Assembly: GCF_002927635.1 (NCBI RefSeq) | Contig: NZ_PRDS01000002.1 | Span: forward strand, 372,001-436,000 | DNA length: 64,000 nt | Direction: 5' to 3' | DNA from: Albidovulum inexpectatum | Lineage (GTDB): Bacteria; Pseudomonadota; Alphaproteobacteria; Rhodobacterales; Rhodobacteraceae | Shown: positions 60,010 through 64,000 of the stretch, piece by piece | Layout: each line of letters begins with the position of its first letter | How positions within the stretch are numbered: the stretch's first letter is position 1 | The notes under the pieces: model-generated | Seen by the model: the letters and a program-made list of their open reading frames with translations, nothing else | Told to the model about the DNA's origin: nothing | The model's database searches: none | Program-made: the position numbers and the translations under genes

Positions 60010-60176
60010 GCCCAAAAAAGAACGCCCTTCCGCCACGGCATGCGGTGGGGTTGACCATGATCCGGGTTTCGCTTCTGCAAGCGGCCTCCATCTTTGTGCG
60101 CCACGAATTTTCGAAACTTTGTTCTGGCTTTTCCGGTCATACTACCCGCGATTGGGATTAATTCGTCGCATTCAAA

Positions 60177-60211
60177 CATGTATATGGGACGAAATTCCAT
60201 ATCGGGACATG
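60177..60211. promoter_or_regulatory. nested inverted repeat just before the YeeE/YedE gene
   Basis: Outer arms CATGT (60177-60181) and ACATG (60207-60211) enclose inner arms ATATGG (60182-60187) and CCATAT (60197-60202) with a 9-nt centre. It ends four bases before the start codon, so it covers the ribosome-binding region. It may be an operator or an mRNA hairpin controlling translation. Confidence 0.5.
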
Positions 60212-60215
60212 ACCA

Positions 60216-61283
60216 ATGCTTGAACAGCTCGGACTGGACTCTCTGGACCCCCGCAGCGCCTCGGTGCTGCTTGGGATTCTCATCGGCCTTGCATTCGGAG
60301 CCCTTGCCGAAGTCACCCGCTTTTGCCTGCGGCGCGCGATCGTTGTTGATGCGCCGGACCGCCGAAGCGCACAAGGCGTCTGGGCCATTGCCTTTGCAGT
60401 GGCCATTGCCGGAATGCAGATTGCCACCGGCCTCGGCCTTGTCGATCTGAGCGAGCATCGCTTCCTTGCCCCGGATCTGCCGGTTTTGGCAATCGTGGTC
60501 GGCGGGTTGCTGTTTGGCGCGGGAATGGTCCTGACACGCGGCTGTGCTTCGCGTCTGACCGTGCTGGCCGGCACGGGGAACCTGCGCGCCCTGACCGTGA
60601 TGATCGTCTTTGCCATTGCGGCACATGCCACGCTGAAGGGTGTGCTCGCCCCGGTCCGGACGGCGCTTGGCAGCATCATCCTGCCCGTCGGGGAAGCCGC
60701 CTCGCTTGGCGCGGTTCCCGGTGGGCCGATCGTGGCAACCGCCGTCCTGTCCTTGTTCGGGATATGGCTTGCGCTGCGCTCGGGCGCCGCACCGCGCATG
60801 CTGTTCCTCGCGGCATTGCTGGGGGCGCTGGTTCCGCTTGGCTGGTTGGGCACCGGTCTGGTTCTGCAGGACGAATTCGACCCGATCGCGGTCGAAAGCC
60901 TGTCCTTCACCCTGCCCGCGGCCGAATCTCTGTTCTGGGTCATTGCCTCCAGCGCGGTCCCCGCGGGATTTGGAACCGGCCTGTTTGGGGGCGTTCTCGT
61001 CGGAGCGGCTCTGCTCTCGTTGATCGGTGGCCGCTTTCGCTGGCAGGGCTTCAGCACACCGCGAGAGATGGGCCGCTATCTGACCGGCGGCACACTGATG
61101 GGTGTTGGCGGCGTGCTGGCGGGTGGGTGCACGGTCGGAGCCGGGCTGTCCGGAGCCTCGACCCTGTCCGTTGCGGCTCTGCTGGCGCTGGGCGCAATCA
61201 TCCTTGGTGCACGTCTTGCGGACCGGGCGTTCGATGCATCTGCCGCCGGATCCGCCGCACAAGCAGCCACACGGCCAGCATGA
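60216..61283 (+). CDS. YeeE/YedE family transporter
   Basis: This 355-residue inner-membrane protein has about ten helices and two YeeE-type repeats. The conserved cysteines that relay thiosulfate in characterised YeeE are present as C37 (VTRFCLRRA), C110 (LTRGCASRL) and C305 (LAGGCTVGAG). It is probably an importer of thiosulfate or another reduced sulfur compound. No TsuB/TusA or sulfur-oxidation gene accompanies it here. The last 86 bp overlap the DUF3422 gene on the opposite strand. Confidence 0.88.
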   Translation: MLEQLGLDSLDPRSASVLLGILIGLAFGALAEVTRFCLRRAIVVDAPDRRSAQGVWAIAFAVAIAGMQIATGLGLVDLSEHRFLAPDLPVLAIVVGGLLFGAGMVLTRGCASRLTVLAGTGNLRALTVMIVFAIAAHATLKGVLAPVRTALGSIILPVGEAASLGAVPGGPIVATAVLSLFGIWLALRSGAAPRMLFLAALLGALVPLGWLGTGLVLQDEFDPIAVESLSFTLPAAESLFWVIASSAVPAGFGTGLFGGVLVGAALLSLIGGRFRWQGFSTPREMGRYLTGGTLMGVGGVLAGGCTVGAGLSGASTLSVAALLALGAIILGARLADRAFDASAAGSAAQAATRPA

Positions 61284-62508
61284 CCGGCGGCACCAGGGTC
61301 GCCGTCAACATCCCCTTCGCGACGCCCAAGGGATCGGCCAGGGGATAGGCCAGATAGGCTGCAAGGTTGACGGCGTAATAGCTGATGGCGACGACCGAAA
61401 GCCCCTCGACCGTATGTTGCAGCCGCAGAGCCAGGTCGGCACGCCGATCCATGCTTTCCAGCAGCCGCTGGTTCTGGGCCGACCTTTCGACATCGACCCG
61501 CGCCTGCAGCAATTCGGCGGCCCGCGCCGAGCGTGCCGCCATCTGCTCCAACCGGCGTTCGGCGGACTTGACCGTCCGCATCGCCGGGTCATAGCGGCGC
61601 ATCATGAATTCCGCGAAAGTCTGGCGCCCATTGAAGCGACTTTCGCGCAATACTCCGATGCGCTGATTGACAATTGCCTCGTAAGCGCCGGTCGCGCCGA
61701 AGCGAAACGTGTTGCGCACCGCCAGCATCTCCAGCTCGGCCGATATCTGCAGCAGCGCGTGAAGCGTCTCTTCGGCATCGGTATCCCTGTTGGACATGCG
61801 CGACACCAGGTCCGACAGGCGGGGGTCAATTGCATTCAGCTGGGCATTCAGCTGACGCGCACGCCCCAGCCCCAGCATCGACATCGTGCGATAGGTTTCG
61901 ATTTCGCACAGCCGCTGCACGATGCGGCCGACGCGCCGCGAACCGGTCCCGGGACGAACGAAAACGGCAAAGCGCATATGCCCGGCCGGATCGATCTGAA
62001 AGTCGGTCGCGACGATCGCAGCCTCGTCAAGGACCCACGAACAGGCCAGACTTTCAGGCACGAACCACTGTTCAAGGCGCTCGCGGACGATGCCCAGATC
62101 CTCGGGAAGGGTTTCGATGCGCATGAGGATTGACACGATCCGGCAGCCCGGCGCGCGCGACAACCAGTCGGCAGGAAAGACCTCGGCTTCCGCGGGCGAA
62201 AAGGCCCTTTCGCCGACACCCTTGGCATGGGCCGTGTAGGTGACGAATTCGGTATGGCTTTCCCATTTCAGCTCATGCCGCCCGATACGGGCCGAATGAT
62301 GCGTGGCGTCTTCGGGCGGATGCGCGGCGCCATGGCGGTCAAGCAGTTCCAGAAGATGCGCCCGATCCGCCGCGCGGTCGCGCGTATGCGCGTTCTGCGG
62401 CTGCTTGATCGCCAGATAGACCGCATGCGAGGGAACCTCGATGGACGGAAACGGGCGGGCGTGAAGTTCGTTCACAAGCGCATAGCGCAGGGGATGGTCC
62501 TGAATCAT
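61198..62508 (-). CDS. DUF3422 family membrane protein
   Basis: This 436-residue protein begins HPLRYALVNELHARPFPSI, the characteristic DUF3422 start, with a mixed N-terminal domain and a coiled, charged middle part (RLEQMAARSARAAELLQARV). It ends in two membrane helices (YYAVNLAAYLAYPLA and MLTATLVPPVMLAVWLL) and a basic tail, an architecture that recalls CorA-like proteins. Function is unknown. Its 3' end overlaps the YeeE gene. Confidence 0.85.
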   Translation of the reverse strand: MIQDHPLRYALVNELHARPFPSIEVPSHAVYLAIKQPQNAHTRDRAADRAHLLELLDRHGAAHPPEDATHHSARIGRHELKWESHTEFVTYTAHAKGVGERAFSPAEAEVFPADWLSRAPGCRIVSILMRIETLPEDLGIVRERLEQWFVPESLACSWVLDEAAIVATDFQIDPAGHMRFAVFVRPGTGSRRVGRIVQRLCEIETYRTMSMLGLGRARQLNAQLNAIDPRLSDLVSRMSNRDTDAEETLHALLQISAELEMLAVRNTFRFGATGAYEAIVNQRIGVLRESRFNGRQTFAEFMMRRYDPAMRTVKSAERRLEQMAARSARAAELLQARVDVERSAQNQRLLESMDRRADLALRLQHTVEGLSVVAISYYAVNLAAYLAYPLADPLGVAKGMLTATLVPPVMLAVWLLVRRIRRQMHRTPGPQDVHQG

Positions 62509-62634
62509 GGCCAGTCTGGGTCCTCAAGATCTGCCCACAGAGTAGCGTGCCGAACGGCAAGTGCACCCAAGCCTTGGCGTTCCCAAAGGCACACAATGGC
62601 ATACTTGCATTCCTGCAACGCCCCGGAACGCAAA

Positions 62635-62657
62635 CGCCCCGCCACTGGGGCGGGGCG
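62635..62657 (-). terminator. probable terminator after pntB
   Basis: CGCCCCGCC (62635-62643) pairs perfectly with GGCGGGGCG (62649-62657) around a 5-nt loop. On the minus strand the stem is followed by TTTGCGTT, giving a modest T-run 24 bp after the pntB stop. Confidence 0.7.
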
Positions 62658-62680
62658 CAGCGCATGCAATCCCGGGCCGA

Positions 62681-64000
62681 TCAATCGATCAACGGCAACA
62701 GGCTGTCGATCGACTTCTTGGCGTCGCCATAGAACATGCGCGTGTTTTCCTTGTAGAACAGCGGATTCTCGATACCCGAATAGCCGGTGCCCTGCCCGCG
62801 CTTCAGTACGATCACCTGCTTTGCCTTCCAGACCTCCAGCACCGGCATTCCGGCGATGGGACTGTTGGGATCTTCCTGCGCGGCCGGGTTCACGATGTCA
62901 TTGGACCCGATCACGATGACGACGTCCGTTTCGGGGAAGTCGTCGTTGATCTCGTCCATTTCCAGCACGATGTCGTATGGAACCTTGGCCTCGGCCAGAA
63001 GAACGTTCATGTGCCCCGGCAGACGACCGGCCACCGGATGAATGGCAAAGCGCACGTTCTTGCCCTTGGCCCGCAGCTTGCGGGTCAGTTCGGCGACCGA
63101 GTTCTGCGCCTGCGCCACCGCCATGCCATAGCCCGGCACGATGATGATGCTGTCAGCATCGTTCAGCGCGGCCGCCACGCCTTCGGCGTCGATCGCGACC
63201 TGTTCGCCCTCGATCTCTTGCGCGGGGCCACTTGTATTGCCAAAGCCGCCCAGGATCACGCTGATGAACGACCGGTTCATGGCCTTGCACATGATGTAGG
63301 ACAGGATCGCACCCGACGAACCGACAAGCGCGCCCGTGACGATCAGCAGGTCATTGCCCAGGCTGAAACCGATCGCCGCCGCCGCCCAGCCGGAATAGCT
63401 GTTGAGCATCGACACCACGACCGGCATGTCCGCACCGCCGATGCCCATGATCAGGTGATAGCCGATGAACAGTGCGGCCAGCGTCATCACGACCAGCGGC
63501 AGCGCGCCGCCGCTGTTGAAATACCAGATCATGCACAGCAGTGACAATGCGGCCGCCCCGGCATTCAGGGCATGGCCGCCGGGCAGCTTTTCGGCCTTCG
63601 AGCTGACCTTGCCCGCAAGCTTGCCAAAGGCAACGACCGAGCCGGTGAACGTCACCGCGCCGATGAAGATGCCCAGAAACAGCTCGACCCTCAGGATATT
63701 GATCTCGACCTGCGTCTTGTGCGCCAGAACCGCGGCAAAGCCCTTGAGCCCTTCGCGCGCAGCCTCGTCGATGGCCAGAACGCGGCCAAGTTCCAGATGA
63801 GCGTTGTAGCCCACGAAAACCGCTGCCAGACCGACCAGCGAATGCATTGCCGCAACCAGCTGCGGCATTTCGGTCATCTGCACACGCTTGGCAATGTACC
63901 AGCCGATGACGCCGCCCGCGGCGATCAGGACAAGCGACAACAGCCACAGACCCGAACCCGGGCCGGCAAGCGTGGCCAGGACGGCCAGCGCCATGCCGAT
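62681..64000 (-). CDS. pntB: NAD(P) transhydrogenase subunit beta, N-terminus outside the window
   Basis: This is the membrane and NADP(H)-binding subunit of the proton-translocating transhydrogenase that makes NADPH from NADH. About 439 residues are visible, and the frame continues past the right edge (the ATG at 63994 is internal, since helix sequence precedes it). Membrane helices occupy the first about 250 residues. The NADP domain has the conserved [61 protein letters not shown] and [16 protein letters not shown] terminator follows the stop. Confidence 0.96.
   Translation of the reverse strand: MGMALAVLATLAGPGSGLWLLSLVLIAAGGVIGWYIAKRVQMTEMPQLVAAMHSLVGLAAVFVGYNAHLELGRVLAIDEAAREGLKGFAAVLAHKTQVEINILRVELFLGIFIGAVTFTGSVVAFGKLAGKVSSKAEKLPGGHALNAGAAALSLLCMIWYFNSGGALPLVVMTLAALFIGYHLIMGIGGADMPVVVSMLNSYSGWAAAAIGFSLGNDLLIVTGALVGSSGAILSYIMCKAMNRSFISVILGGFGNTSGPAQEIEGEQVAIDAEGVAAALNDADSIIIVPGYGMAVAQAQNSVAELTRKLRAKGKNVRFAIHPVAGRLPGHMNVLLAEAKVPYDIVLEMDEINDDFPETDVVIVIGSNDIVNPAAQEDPNSPIAGMPVLEVWKAKQVIVLKRGQGTGYSGIENPLFYKENTRMFYGDAKKSIDSLLPLID

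Overview
The window is a GC-rich (roughly two-thirds G+C by eye), densely packed chromosomal segment of an alphaproteobacterium. The gene order and protein sequences point to Rhodobacterales, and the layout of the nuo operon resembles Paracoccus and Rhodobacter. Evidence for this is a complex I operon with small extra reading frames between nuo genes, a short NuoG, a NuoE with a long C-terminal extension, and proteobacterial leucine-degradation and polyamine gene sets. I saw no rRNA, tRNA, CRISPR array, insertion sequence or prophage. Most of the window is core metabolism, and the unusual material is at the level of operon architecture, regulatory palindromes and a few odd proteins.

Layout. 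(1) 1-14491, minus strand: the proton-pumping NADH:quinone oxidoreductase operon nuoABCDE-x-y-F-z-GHI-(CMD)-JKL-M (nuoM is cut by the window edge). Most junctions are TGATG or ATGA stop/start overlaps. Five extra frames sit inside the operon: a membrane protein with a helix-hairpin-helix domain that is also found on the NuoE C-terminus, a two-helix membrane protein, two tiny coupled frames, and a cysteine-free carboxymuconolactone-decarboxylase-like protein. (2) 14656-21730, minus: leucine/isovalerate catabolism (isovaleryl-CoA dehydrogenase, both subunits of methylcrotonyl-CoA carboxylase, a glutathione-S-transferase homologue, HMG-CoA lyase, methylglutaconyl-CoA hydratase), with a 22-bp palindrome in front. 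(3) 21873-28447: creA, a small membrane protein, gph, then glmU-glmS-alkD-like and moaA. (4) 28524-32647: lepA, zapE and a membrane-tethered protein resembling an inactive M48 peptidase. (5) 32648-37243, minus: a compact nucleoside-salvage operon cdd-deoA-deoB-add-upp. (6) 37363-41760, plus: a malic enzyme with a phosphotransacetylase-like tail and propionyl-CoA synthetase, the latter preceded by TTTGCAAA-type repeats. (7) 41966-44844: a soluble hybrid histidine kinase and a sigma-54 activator. (8) 44849-48952: nadK, glyA and small genes. (9) 48953-49846: a gene-poor, AT-richer patch with inverted repeats and a frameshifted DUF1810 remnant. (10) 49711-60009: polyamine uptake and breakdown (potFGHI-like ABC transporter, two PuuB-like oxidases, an M20 amidohydrolase, a putrescine-type aminotransferase) around a GntR regulator with three matching palindromes. 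(11) 60216-64000: a YeeE/YedE sulfur-type transporter, a DUF3422 protein and pntB, which is cut by the window edge.

How the genes fit together. Leucine breakdown yields acetyl-CoA and acetoacetate, and PrpE activates propionate. The malic enzyme and PntB bear on NADPH supply, and complex I reoxidises NADH. The polyamine cluster looks like a self-contained regulon: import by PotFGHI, conversion by aminotransferase and PuuB-like oxidases, control by the divergently transcribed GntR protein. All functional statements rest on reading the sequence and on recall of protein families. No database search was run.
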